A stretch of 64,000 bases of DNA from ZC4RG35 sp041747855. Lineage in GTDB: Bacteria > Actinomycetota > Acidimicrobiia > Spongiisociales > ZC4RG35. A model generated the notes under the pieces. The model saw only the letters and a list, made by a program, of their open reading frames with translations. It had not been told where the DNA came from and made no database searches. Positions 1 to 8,516 of the stretch are shown here, piece after piece; the stretch's first letter is position 1, and each line of letters starts with the position of its first letter. The stretch spans positions 1-64,000 of the forward strand of contig JBGTEJ010000071.1 in assembly GCA_041747855.1 (NCBI GenBank), in the 5' to 3' direction. A program made the translations under genes and the position numbers.

Positions 1-537
1 CGACCTATCGAGGAGTACGCCACCGGGCATATACCTGGCTCCCTATCGGTCGAGCTGAGTCGGAGCTTCGGTGTTTGGGTTGGCTGGCTGGTCGAGTTCG
101 AAAAGCCGCTCGCCCTGGTTCTCTCACCATCTCAGGATGCCGGAGAGGCGTTGCGCCAACTCACCAGAATCGGGTATGACGACATCCGCGGAATGGTCAA
201 CTCCCTCGATGGTTGGCCAGGAGAGCTCGAGAAGATCGGAGTCGCCGGTGTTTCAGACTTTGCCGACGCGGTGGAGCGCGGCGAGCAGATCCTCGACACG
301 AGGGCCCCGAGCGAGTGGAATGGGGGAACCATCCCGGGGTCGTTGCTCGTCTATGTTCCAGACGTACTCGGCGTGGGCGACATGATCGATCCGGACCGCC
401 CGGTATGGGTCGTGTGTGAGAGTGGATTCAGGGCTTCGATCGCGGCGTCTCTTCTGGCGACACGAGGCTATAGGACGGTGGTCTTGTCTGGAGCTGGTGT
501 CGATGATGTACAACGGAGGATGACAGAGGATGGATGA
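1..537 (+). CDS. Rhodanese-repeat protein, probably C-terminal part of an MBL-fold/rhodanese (persulfide dioxygenase-like) protein; 5' end outside window
   Basis: The reading frame is open from base 1, so the start lies to the left. The visible 178 residues hold two rhodanese-like units. The first has the typical E-Y-x-x-G-H-I-P-G-S turn but its active loop reads SPSQDAG, so the catalytic Cys is missing. The second ends in CESGFRA, a normal Cys loop. An inactive plus an active rhodanese is the usual tail of MBL-fold hydrolases of sulfane-sulfur metabolism, but the MBL domain itself would be outside the window, so that assignment is inference. The stop overlaps the next start by 8 bases, suggesting an operon. 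Confidence 0.7.
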   Translation, partial: RPIEEYATGHIPGSLSVELSRSFGVWVGWLVEFEKPLALVLSPSQDAGEALRQLTRIGYDDIRGMVNSLDGWPGELEKIGVAGVSDFADAVERGEQILDTRAPSEWNGGTIPGSLLVYVPDVLGVGDMIDPDRPVWVVCESGFRASIAASLLATRGYRTVVLSGAGVDDVQRRMTEDG

Positions 538-1051
538 GCCGTCTCAGATGATCGATCCCGACGAGGTGTACGACCCGTCCCAACTCGAGGACGAGGATCC
601 CGAGCCAAGGTTGCCCATCTCGCGATGGCTGGTCCCACTCGGAGTCGTCCTGGTGGTAGGAACCCTGGTGGGGATCGCCTTGGGCAGGGGTCAAACCATG
701 CTCGACCCCTCGAGTCCTGAGGGAGCCGTCCAGCAGTACCTGCTGGCAATCTCGGAGGAACGTTGGGACGACGCGCTGACGATCCTCGATCCCAATAGTT
801 TTGGAGATTGCAAGGCCGAAGACTTCACCCGAGAGCCCATGCAGCCTCTGATCTCGGCAAGTCATATACGAACCACGATGGGCTCGGTCGAAGCCTATGT
901 CGAGGTGAGTCTCCGATTTGGCGACAGCGGCCCGCTTGGTGGGGGGTACGACGGCTTCTACTCCTACAGTCTGACCCAGCGCGATCGCAACTGGTACATC
1001 ATCAACGACGCCTGGCCAGCGTCCCTTTGGCAGTGCGCTAGGTTCCGCTGA
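530..1051 (+). CDS. Hypothetical single-pass membrane protein
   Basis: A 173-residue protein that I cannot assign to a named function. An acidic N-terminal stretch of about 30 residues, rich in D, E and P, is followed by one hydrophobic segment (about residues 33-51). The remainder looks exported. It begins with SPEGAVQQYLLAISEERWDDAL, the kind of helix that opens NTF2-like 'SnoaL/lumazine' folds, and ends in a WYIINDAWP strand pattern. An NTF2-like extracytoplasmic domain is therefore plausible but unproven. The gene is coupled on both sides: it overlaps the rhodanese gene by 8 bases, and its TGA shares a base with the next ATG. Confidence 0.6.
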   Translation: MDEPSQMIDPDEVYDPSQLEDEDPEPRLPISRWLVPLGVVLVVGTLVGIALGRGQTMLDPSSPEGAVQQYLLAISEERWDDALTILDPNSFGDCKAEDFTREPMQPLISASHIRTTMGSVEAYVEVSLRFGDSGPLGGGYDGFYSYSLTQRDRNWYIINDAWPASLWQCARFR

Positions 1052-2664
1052 TGGCGATCTCCCTCATCTTGATCCTCCTGCTGATCGGGGTGGTTTCGGC
1101 CGTTGTTGCCGCCACCAGACGTAAGCCAGAGTCCAAACCTGGCGGTGGCAACGGCGACGACCTGCTCGCATACTTCCTTCTGGCAGTCTCGGTCGGGGTC
1201 AGCGCCTACTCCCTCGCCCAACTGGGCCAAGCCGCGTTCCCGACCGGTGGATTCGTTTTCGACCCCGAACGCAAGGTGGCCAGCGCCCTGGCCGGGCTTG
1301 TCGTCTCGCTCCCTGTCGCCCTGTTCCTGTGGCGCCGACAGAGACAACGCAGGGTCCTCTATCCCAACTCTCCTGGATGGACCCTCTACCTGGGGGTGAT
1401 CGAAGCGGGATTCATGACGGCTTTCGCCGTCACTCTCTTCAGAGTGCTCGATTGGATCATCAGCACCGGGGACCCGGTGCACGTGACCGATGTTGTCGTT
1501 GCGGCGGGTGTTGTGGTGTTCCACGAGTTCGCGGTACGCACAACCCCACCCCGCTCAGAGGCGGGAGAACTTCCTCGCATAATCGGGTCGGCCGTGGGCC
1601 TGATCACCCTGGTGTCCGGATTGGTCATCACCTTGACCTGGGTTCTGTCGGCCCTTTACGCCGCCGTCTTCACGGAACTCGACCCGACCCCTTCCTGGCG
1701 TTCGGGCCTATCGGCGGTGATCGTCGGTGGTTTGATCTGGTGGTATCGATGGCTGAGACCGTGGCCCTCGGAAGCTGCAGATCCTCGACAATCATGGGTT
1801 TTTCTGGTGTCAACAGGTGGTCTCGCCGTGACCCTCGGAACGATCGGGGCGATCACAGCCCGGACACTCATCTATCTCATCGACGCTAACCAGCCAGCAG
1901 GGGATTTCTTCGAGTTCCTTCCTGCTGTCCTGGCCGTCGGAGTAGTCGGGTTCCTCGTCTGGATGCATCACGTTGCCAAGTTGGGCAAGGAGCGGACAGA
2001 TCCGCGAAGAGCCTACGAGTACTCCTCTGCAGCGATCGGTCTGACGGCCGGGGTCGCCGGAACCACAGCACTCGTGACTGTCGTCACTTCCAATACCCTC
2101 ATTGTGGGTTCGATGCGAGAACCTGCCATCACATGGTCAGTAGTCCTGGTCATAGGGATGGCTGTCTGGTTCGCATTCTGGAGTCGGGCGGGGAGAGCCC
2201 CGAACGAGACGGAAGTGGGCTCAGGCCCCCGGCGCACCTACCTTCTCGGTCTCGGAGTGATCATGGCGACCGTAGGTGCAGGCGCGTTGATCGCAACACT
2301 TGTCGGGGTCTTCCAGCTGATTCTCGGCGTGGGCGGTCTCTCCGACAACTTTCCGACCACGATCACCCTCTTCCTGGCTGCGGGGGGAGCCGCATGGCAC
2401 CTTCTCCGAACCTACGCCAGGGACAAGGCATCTCTGGACACCGGGGAAAGTGTGGCCCCCTTCGATGTCACCGTTGTCTGCTCGCATCCCGGTTCTCTGG
2501 CCGTCCGGTTCCCGAGTCAGGCGCGGCTCCGCATTGTGTACCGCGGCGACGATGCCGGGGTCGTCGACGATGTGATGGGTGATCAGATCGTGGAGGCTGT
2601 TGCCAACCGTTCGTCGTATGTGTGGGTCGACGAGACCGGGTTCCGGGTCGCCCCGGCAAGATAA
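1051..2664 (+). CDS. Multi-pass membrane protein with repeated DUF5671-like units
   Basis: A 537-residue protein made of about a dozen hydrophobic helices arranged in a repeating pattern: a helix pair, then a short basic or arginine-rich cytoplasmic turn such as WRRQRQRR, RRAYEYS or RRTYLLG, then the next pair. This periodicity resembles DUF5671 proteins, which are widespread in Actinomycetota and Chloroflexota and have no known function. The last 75 residues are soluble, and the start is given by the TGATG overlap with the upstream gene. No catalytic motif is visible. Neighbours suggest an envelope role only weakly. Confidence 0.6.
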   Translation: MAISLILILLLIGVVSAVVAATRRKPESKPGGGNGDDLLAYFLLAVSVGVSAYSLAQLGQAAFPTGGFVFDPERKVASALAGLVVSLPVALFLWRRQRQRRVLYPNSPGWTLYLGVIEAGFMTAFAVTLFRVLDWIISTGDPVHVTDVVVAAGVVVFHEFAVRTTPPRSEAGELPRIIGSAVGLITLVSGLVITLTWVLSALYAAVFTELDPTPSWRSGLSAVIVGGLIWWYRWLRPWPSEAADPRQSWVFLVSTGGLAVTLGTIGAITARTLIYLIDANQPAGDFFEFLPAVLAVGVVGFLVWMHHVAKLGKERTDPRRAYEYSSAAIGLTAGVAGTTALVTVVTSNTLIVGSMREPAITWSVVLVIGMAVWFAFWSRAGRAPNETEVGSGPRRTYLLGLGVIMATVGAGALIATLVGVFQLILGVGGLSDNFPTTITLFLAAGGAAWHLLRTYARDKASLDTGESVAPFDVTVVCSHPGSLAVRFPSQARLRIVYRGDDAGVVDDVMGDQIVEAVANRSSYVWVDETGFRVAPAR

Positions 2665-2673
2665 GCGTCCGTC

Positions 2674-3234
2674 ATGAAGTGGTTGTCGTATCGGGTGATG
2701 AGACTGGCCGGGTGGCGGTTCATTGGAACACTCCCCGACTTTCCCAAGATGATCCTCCTTGGTGCGCCACACACCAGCAACTGGGATTTCGTCTTGTTCC
2801 TGGCCGCTCTCCAGCATTTCCGCATGAAAGTCCGTTACATGGCCAAGGAAGGACTGTTCAGATGGCCATTCGGCTACTTCTTCAAGGCCTTCGGGGGGAT
2901 TCCGGTCTCACGGTCGAAGCCTGGCGGGGTAGTCGGTCAGGCAGTCAAGGCCTTCCAAGACAGTGAGGCCATGCTCCTGGTGATCGCACCGGAAGGCACC
3001 CGGTCAGCTGTCCCCATGTGGAAGTCGGGATTCCTCCACATCGCCAGAGACGCGGGGGTGCCGGTGGTGCCGGTCTCCGTCGACGGGGCGGCCAAAACCG
3101 TTGCGATGGGACCTGCCATCTTCTACGAAGGCGATACGGCCCGATTCATGGGAGATCTGCGGGCATTCTACGAAGACAAGAAGGGGCTTCGCAGCGAAGG
3201 GGCGGGGCCGATCACCGTCGCCGAGGAGCGATAG
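2674..3234 (+). CDS. PlsC-type 1-acyl-sn-glycerol-3-phosphate acyltransferase family protein
   Basis: A 186-residue lysophospholipid acyltransferase-fold protein. The H(x4)D catalytic box is HTSNWD near residue 33, and the second acyl-acceptor box is EGTRS near residue 108 (APEGTRS). The PVVPVSVDGA strand after it is also typical. The family transfers an acyl chain from acyl-CoA or acyl-ACP to a lysophosphatidate-like acceptor at the inner membrane face. It is short for PlsC (usually 200-260 residues) and lacks an obvious N-terminal membrane helix, matching the small subgroup often annotated as 'glycerol acyltransferase'. The substrate is not deducible. It starts 9 bases after the DUF5671-like gene. 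Confidence 0.8.
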   Translation: MKWLSYRVMRLAGWRFIGTLPDFPKMILLGAPHTSNWDFVLFLAALQHFRMKVRYMAKEGLFRWPFGYFFKAFGGIPVSRSKPGGVVGQAVKAFQDSEAMLLVIAPEGTRSAVPMWKSGFLHIARDAGVPVVPVSVDGAAKTVAMGPAIFYEGDTARFMGDLRAFYEDKKGLRSEGAGPITVAEER

Positions 3235-3240
3235 GCCCGG

Positions 3241-4734
3241 TCAGACTGATCTGCGCAGGGCCGCCCGATCGACCTTTCCCAGGTGAGTCTGAGGGAGACG
3301 GTCGACGAAGAAGACCTGTCTTGGGTGCTTGTAGGCCTCGAGCCTGGCCAAAGACCAGTCCACGAGTTCACTCTCAGTCACGTCGCCAGAGGTCACCACG
3401 AAAGCCACGGGTTGGGCCAAACCGGCCTCGTTATCAACCGCAACGACAGCGCACTCCGTGACCGCCGGATGCTCCAAGAGCGTCGACTCCAGTTCCTGTG
3501 GCCGAAACCACTTTCCCTTGACCTTGATGGCGTCATCCGTCCTACCCCGGTGGGTCACAAACCCTTGTTCGTCGACGGACACCAGATCACCGCCTATGAA
3601 CCACGGGGGATCGAATGCCTCCGACGTCCGCTCCGGATCCTGCCAATACCCGAGACCGAGCGAGTCGCCCTTGACCCAGAGACGACCAACCTCACCGGAC
3701 GGCAACTCGAGGCCATCGTCGTCACATACCTTGATCTCGAACCCGGGAACGACCTGGCCCAGAGTTCCTGGTCTGACGTTTCCCGGCCGATTGGATACGA
3801 AGATGTGCCACATTTCGGCGGTGCCCAGACCGTCGAGGAGTTCGACTCCGAAGGTCTCCACCCACCGGTGGTAGAGGCTTTCGGGGAGGGCCTCGCCGGC
3901 TGATGTCGCCAACCGGAGTGAGCTGAGGTCCGCTTCCGTGGCATCGGGGTGGTTGAGCATCTGATTGATGGCCGAAGGCACGTTGATCAGGACCGTCGGC
4001 CGATGCTGTTCGATCCGCCGGAATAGGGCATCCGGTGTGGCCGGCTCTTCGAAGAGGACCGCCGAGGCACCCACTGAGAACGGAAAGAGGAGGTTCGAAC
4101 CAGTCGCGTAACCGAAGTAGAGCTTAGGGACGGACAACGTGATGTCCGACGCGTCGAGACCGAGTGTGCCCTGTCCATAACGTCTTGCTGTGTTGACGAG
4201 GCTCCGATGGGTCTGCTCCACGGCCTTGGGCGCTCCCGTGGTCCCCCCTGAGAAGAGCCACATCGCGGGGTCCTCAGGGGTGGTTTCGACGGTTTCGATC
4301 TGGACCCTTGGCGGGCTGAGTTTGTCATCGACAACCAATAGCTCGGGCCGCCATCCCGACGCGGCCGACCGGTAGGCATCGGCATGACCTTCCCCGACAA
4401 CCGCCGCCCTGGCCGTGGAACTGTCGATGACCGCCCGCATCGCATCGGCGGTGAGTCCGGGATTGAGCATGACCACTACCCCACCCAAGCGAAGGGTCCC
4501 GAACAGGGCGCCCACAAAGTCCGGGCCGTCCGGCATGACGATGAGAACCCTGTCACCCTTCCTAACCCCGTGGTCCGCCAGGAGTGAGGCGTAACCGGAT
4601 GCGAGATCGTCGACCTCGCCGTAAGTGAGCGACCCCCCGTCCAGCCGGAGGGCGACGTCAGCACCGTGCCCCTCGGTGATCCTTTCGCGCAGGAAGAAGC
4701 GGTCGGCATTCAGGATGTCGGGCCATACCTCCAC
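3241..4734 (-). CDS. Benzoate-CoA ligase family acyl-CoA synthetase (AMP-forming)
   Basis: An ANL-superfamily adenylating enzyme that forms an acyl-AMP and then the CoA thioester. The P-loop motif is SGGTTGAPK. The aryl-CoA-ligase signature DGLGTAEMWHIFVSN is more like benzoate/aminobenzoate-CoA ligases than fatty acyl-CoA ligases. The hinge and C-terminal domain show GRTDDAIKVKGKWFRP and a final GKVDR with the catalytic Lys. The frame is open further upstream to 4848, but that would run into the divergent SDR gene. I chose the GTG at 4734, giving 497 residues beginning MEVWPDILNADRFFL; its ribosome site is weak, so the start is uncertain. It sits 33 bases from the divergent SDR-kynA-kynU genes, so anthranilate is an attractive substrate (inference). 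Confidence 0.82.
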   Translation of the reverse strand: MEVWPDILNADRFFLRERITEGHGADVALRLDGGSLTYGEVDDLASGYASLLADHGVRKGDRVLIVMPDGPDFVGALFGTLRLGGVVVMLNPGLTADAMRAVIDSSTARAAVVGEGHADAYRSAASGWRPELLVVDDKLSPPRVQIETVETTPEDPAMWLFSGGTTGAPKAVEQTHRSLVNTARRYGQGTLGLDASDITLSVPKLYFGYATGSNLLFPFSVGASAVLFEEPATPDALFRRIEQHRPTVLINVPSAINQMLNHPDATEADLSSLRLATSAGEALPESLYHRWVETFGVELLDGLGTAEMWHIFVSNRPGNVRPGTLGQVVPGFEIKVCDDDGLELPSGEVGRLWVKGDSLGLGYWQDPERTSEAFDPPWFIGGDLVSVDEQGFVTHRGRTDDAIKVKGKWFRPQELESTLLEHPAVTECAVVAVDNEAGLAQPVAFVVTSGDVTESELVDWSLARLEAYKHPRQVFFVDRLPQTHLGKVDRAALRRSV

Positions 4735-4767
4735 AACTCCGACGCTAGCGGCGATACCGTGAAGCTG

Positions 4768-5577
4768 ATGCGATACGCACTGGTGACCGGGCCATCGTCG
4801 GGGATAGGGCGCGAAGTCGCACTCGAGATGGGTCGTCTTGGCTTTCATGTCATCGCCGCAGGAAGGTCAAAGTCGGGTGTCGGCGCCGTGGTTGATGACG
4901 TGAGGGCCAACGGTGGGACGGCTGAGTTCCTTCACCTCGATCTGACTTCGCTCGAGTCAGTCCGGATCGCGGCCTCCAACTTCGAGGAGACCGCCAGACC
5001 TCTCGACGTCCTGATCAACAACGCCGGAGTCGGGGTGAGACGTGGTACCACCGACGACGGCTTCCAACTCCAGTTCGGGGTCAACCATCTCGGTCACTTC
5101 ATGCTGACCCGACACTTGAGGAGGACTTTCTCGCCGGGCGCCAGAGTCGTGAACGTCTCCTCAAACATGCACTACCGGGCGACGGGCCTGGACTTCGACA
5201 GGGTCACCCGGTCGGCTCGAGCCTTCGAGGGGATCGACGCATACGCCAGGTCGAAGCTGGCGAACGTGCTCTTCACCAGGGAGTTAGCCCGGAAACAACC
5301 CGCGTGGAGGTCATACGCGGTACATCCCGGAGTCGTCGAGACGGCCATCTTCCCCGCCGTCACCAGACACCTGGTCCGATCTCGCTCGATCACCCCCAAG
5401 GAAGCATCCGACACCGTCGTGTGGTGTGCCACGGACCCGACTCTGGCCGACAGCAGTGGCAGGTACTACGCCAAACGCACCGAGAGAGAGCCATCCGAAT
5501 GGGCGCTCGACGACAACCTCGCCAACGAGCTATGGGACCGGTCCGAAGAGTGGTGCGGGGTGGGGTCGGTGGAATGA
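4768..5577 (+). CDS. Short-chain dehydrogenase/reductase (SDR) family oxidoreductase
   Basis: A 269-residue classical-type SDR: NAD(P)-binding TGPSSGIG at the N-terminus, NNAGVG in the middle, the catalytic serine region VNVSSN and the catalytic YARSK (YxxxK). The frame is open back to 4666, but the Rossmann strand MRYALVTG fixes the start at the ATG at 4768. The architecture resembles retinol-dehydrogenase/protochlorophyllide-reductase-like SDRs (NHLGHFMLT, YAVHPGVV). The substrate cannot be read from the sequence. Its position first in a run with kynA and kynU suggests a role beside tryptophan catabolism, which is inference only. Confidence 0.85.
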   Translation: MRYALVTGPSSGIGREVALEMGRLGFHVIAAGRSKSGVGAVVDDVRANGGTAEFLHLDLTSLESVRIAASNFEETARPLDVLINNAGVGVRRGTTDDGFQLQFGVNHLGHFMLTRHLRRTFSPGARVVNVSSNMHYRATGLDFDRVTRSARAFEGIDAYARSKLANVLFTRELARKQPAWRSYAVHPGVVETAIFPAVTRHLVRSRSITPKEASDTVVWCATDPTLADSSGRYYAKRTEREPSEWALDDNLANELWDRSEEWCGVGSVE

Positions 5578-5599
5578 GGCACGCTACCGTCCGGGTGAC

Positions 5600-6688
5600 G
5601 TGACCGACGAGAGCCCCCTCTACTACGGCGACTATCTACAGCTAGACAAGCTTCTCGATGCCCAGCATCTGGAGAGCGCACGCGCCGGTGAGCCGGTGCA
5701 CGACGAGATGTTGTTCATCACGGTTCATCAGGCATACGAACTCTGGTTCAAGCAGGTGATCTGGGAGCTCGACTCGATCATCGACATGTTCTCGCGGGAG
5801 CGGGTCGATGAGGAAAGCATGCGGACCGTCACCGGTCGGCTGAGACGGATCGCTCAGATCCTCGAGCTCCTGGTCAAACAGATCGACGTCCTCGAGACCA
5901 TGACACCACTCGATTTCCTCGAGTTCCGTGACTTCCTGTTCCCGGCATCCGGTTTCCAGTCAGCTCAGTTCCGGATCGTCGAGAACATGCTGGGTATCCG
6001 GCCGAGCGACCGTCTCAAACTGGATGGCGCCCGGTATACCGCACGTTTCAACGACCCAGACAGAGCCGAGGTCGAGGAACACGAGGCGGGACCGTCACTC
6101 TTCGACCTCGTGGAACGATGGCTGGAGAGAACACCCTTCCTCGACCGTGGAGACTTTGCATTCTGGAGCGCCTACCAATCCGCGGTGCTCGACCGCATCC
6201 AACAGGACAGAAAGGTCGTCGAGTCCAACCCGAATCTGACAGAGAACGAACGCTCCACGCAACTGATCGACTTCGATTCGATCCTCGATCAGTACGCCGC
6301 GGTGTTCGATGCCGAAAAGCACGCCATCGAGGTGTCTGCCGGTCGGTTGCGACTCAGCCACCGGGCATTCCAGGCGGCACTCTTCATCACCCTGTACCGC
6401 GACGAGCCAGCCCTCCATGAGCCGTATCGGCTGTTGGAACTGCTCATGGATATCGAGGAAGGTTTCACCACCTGGCGCTACCGCCATGCCCAGATGACAC
6501 TTCGGATGATCGGGCGGCGTATCGGGACAGGTGGCTCCGCAGGTGCGAAGTACCTGGAGCGGTCCGCGGAGCGAAGCAGGGTGTTCTCCGACCTCTTCAA
6601 CCTGGCGACCTTCCTGGTTCCACGGGCCACCCGGCCAGATCTGCCCGCAGAGATCGTCGAGTCGATGAAGTTCCGCTACCAATCGTGA
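5600..6688 (+). CDS. kynA: Tryptophan 2,3-dioxygenase
   Basis: A heme enzyme that opens the indole ring of L-tryptophan with O2 to give N-formylkynurenine, the first step of the kynurenine pathway. Family hallmarks are LYYGDYLQLDKLL near the N-terminus, then the distal-pocket segment HDEMLFITVHQAYELWFKQ, the central FQSAQFR, and the C-terminal GTGGSAGAKYL that closes the active site. The frame is open far upstream inside the SDR gene. I chose the GTG at 5600, which gives 362 residues starting MTDESPLYYGDYL, within the size range of the longer bacterial enzymes. The gene ends in a GTGA overlap with the kynureninase-like gene. Confidence 0.95.
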   Translation: MTDESPLYYGDYLQLDKLLDAQHLESARAGEPVHDEMLFITVHQAYELWFKQVIWELDSIIDMFSRERVDEESMRTVTGRLRRIAQILELLVKQIDVLETMTPLDFLEFRDFLFPASGFQSAQFRIVENMLGIRPSDRLKLDGARYTARFNDPDRAEVEEHEAGPSLFDLVERWLERTPFLDRGDFAFWSAYQSAVLDRIQQDRKVVESNPNLTENERSTQLIDFDSILDQYAAVFDAEKHAIEVSAGRLRLSHRAFQAALFITLYRDEPALHEPYRLLELLMDIEEGFTTWRYRHAQMTLRMIGRRIGTGGSAGAKYLERSAERSRVFSDLFNLATFLVPRATRPDLPAEIVESMKFRYQS

Positions 6689-7821
6689 CGTTCAAGAAGG
6701 GTTTCTCCAGGTTCTTTTCGGCCAACCCGGACCGACTCCACTTCGCCGCCCATTCGCACCATCCGTGGCCGGATGTCAGCTTCGAGGCTCACAACCGGGC
6801 CTGGATCGACGCCGCCCGTCTGGCGGATGACAAATGGGCCAAGGTCTTCGGAGAGCTGATCCCGGCCGCTCAGGAACGACTCGCAGAGACTCTCAATTTG
6901 TCAGATGGGGACAGCATCACGTTCTCGCCGAACACCCATGATTTCCTGCTGAGGATCTTCTCCTGTTTGTCCCCGCCGGTCCGGATACTCTCTACCGACG
7001 CCGAGTTCCACTCCTTCACCCGCCAGTCGATCAGGTGGGAGGAGGCTGGCCTCGCCGTAGTCGAACGTGTCCCCGCCGAACCTTTCGAAACATTCCCGGA
7101 GAGATTCACCGAGGCGCTCCGTCGTGAAGGGCACCATCTCGTCTATCTGAGTCATGTCTTCTTTGACTCCGGGTACGTGGTCCCGGATCTGGACCGGATC
7201 ATGTCGGCAGTGTCCGACCAGAACACCCTAATCGTGGTGGACGGGTACCACTCGTTCATGGCCCGACCCGTCGATCTGGGTGCCATCCAGGACCGGGTCT
7301 TCTACCTCGCAGGTGGCTATAAGTACGCAATGAGCGGCGAAGGTGTCTGCTTTCTCCACAGTCCGCCGGGATACGGCCCGAGACCTGTGAACACGGGCTG
7401 GTACGCCGGATTCGGACAACTCGAATCGGGTCCCGGTAGCCAGGTCGGGTACTCCAATGACGGGTCGAGGTTCTCAGGCGCCACTTTCGACCCTTCGGGG
7501 ATCTATCGAATGGAGGCGGTGCTTCGCTGGCTCGCCGACACCGGGGTGACACCGGCTCTCATTTCGGAATATGTGGGCGAACTTCAGAGGCTCTTCCTCG
7601 AGAAGTCCGACATGCCGGGACGCTTGCTCCCTCCCATAGGGTTGGAACGAGGCAACTTCCTCACCTTCGAGACACCAGATGCTGCCGACATCTACAAGAA
7701 GCTTCACTCTTTGAATGTGGTCACCGACTACCGACGGGATCGGCTCCGTATCGGATTCGGGATCTACCAGGACTCCGAGGATGTGGAGCGACTGGTTTCA
7801 ATCATGTCGAGGGTCCTGTGA
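6685..7821 (+). CDS. kynU: Kynureninase-like PLP enzyme (aminotransferase class V fold)
   Basis: A 378-residue fold-type I PLP protein, coupled to kynA by a 4-base overlap at its GTG start. Kynureninase hydrolyses kynurenine to anthranilate and alanine. The PLP lysine lies in GGYKYAMSG, and it is preceded by the pyridine-N aspartate in IVVDGYHSFMARPVDL, which parallels the D-x-x-H-S-x-x-x-x-P-V-D-L block of kynureninases. SHVFFDSGYVVPDL also matches the family. It is shorter and more divergent than standard KynU (about 410-460), so a different beta-lyase or aminotransferase activity is possible. Adjacency to kynA is the main argument for the name. No kynurenine formamidase gene is seen nearby. 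Confidence 0.7.
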   Translation: MTFKKGFSRFFSANPDRLHFAAHSHHPWPDVSFEAHNRAWIDAARLADDKWAKVFGELIPAAQERLAETLNLSDGDSITFSPNTHDFLLRIFSCLSPPVRILSTDAEFHSFTRQSIRWEEAGLAVVERVPAEPFETFPERFTEALRREGHHLVYLSHVFFDSGYVVPDLDRIMSAVSDQNTLIVVDGYHSFMARPVDLGAIQDRVFYLAGGYKYAMSGEGVCFLHSPPGYGPRPVNTGWYAGFGQLESGPGSQVGYSNDGSRFSGATFDPSGIYRMEAVLRWLADTGVTPALISEYVGELQRLFLEKSDMPGRLLPPIGLERGNFLTFETPDAADIYKKLHSLNVVTDYRRDRLRIGFGIYQDSEDVERLVSIMSRVL

Positions 7822-8474
7822 TGGACATGTCTGATCGGTGGGTGTGCCCTCAGTGCTCGACACGAAACGAAGGTGTCAACTACTCCTGTCAGGGTTGTGG
7901 CCAGGTCCGGGGCATCGCTCCCCCCACAGAAATCCCGGACACTTCAGAGAGCGACTCGGCCCCGCCGCCCGCCCCACCCACGAGATCCTCGAGGTTCAGG
8001 ATCCCGGTCTGGATCCGCTTGGCCTGGATCCCCATCGCCCTGGTCTTCTTCGTCATCCCGTTCTTCACCGACGCCCGCCGTGACGGACTTGGCAACATCA
8101 CCAGAGGGGGAGAGCTCTCCGTACATGATCTCCAGGTAGGCGACTGCTTCGACATCCCTGATGAGGACGCAGCCGAGATCGAGAGCGTAGAAGCCCTGCC
8201 ATGCGCCGAGCCTCACGACTACGAGGTGTTCGCGATTCGCGATCTTGCCCCTGGAGCTTTCCCAACCGAGGCCGAATTCGACGTGTTCCTCGAGTCCCAC
8301 TGCATCGCCGCCTTCGAGGCCTACGTCGACAGAGACTATGCGAGCTCTGCGATATGGGTGGAGATGATGGTCCCGACCACCCAGGGATGGTCGGACGGAG
8401 ATCGGGCCATAACGTGCTTCCTCTACGAGCCCGAATCCAAGCTGACCGGATCGGCGCGGGGCAGTGGTCGTTAG
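7818..8474 (+). CDS. Zinc-ribbon membrane protein with C-terminal septum-formation-family domain
   Basis: A 218-residue protein, or 217 if the ATG at 7821 is used. Residues about 9-31 form a CPQC...CQGC double CxxC zinc ribbon. A proline-rich linker follows, then one membrane helix (about 58-77: RLAWIPIALVFFVIPFF), and then an extracytoplasmic domain with DLQVGDCFDIPD and PCAEPHDYEVFA. The VGDCF and C-x-x-PH-x-x-E-V-F pattern is typical of the 'septum formation' family of Actinomycetota membrane proteins, whose biochemical role is poorly known. The start overlaps the kynU-like stop (GTGATGA), so it is co-transcribed, though a functional link to tryptophan breakdown is doubtful. Confidence 0.72.
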   Translation: MMDMSDRWVCPQCSTRNEGVNYSCQGCGQVRGIAPPTEIPDTSESDSAPPPAPPTRSSRFRIPVWIRLAWIPIALVFFVIPFFTDARRDGLGNITRGGELSVHDLQVGDCFDIPDEDAAEIESVEALPCAEPHDYEVFAIRDLAPGAFPTEAEFDVFLESHCIAAFEAYVDRDYASSAIWVEMMVPTTQGWSDGDRAITCFLYEPESKLTGSARGSGR

Positions 8475-8516
8475 GTCCTGTGGATAAGTAGCTGAGATGT
8501 GTGGATAATGGTCTGA

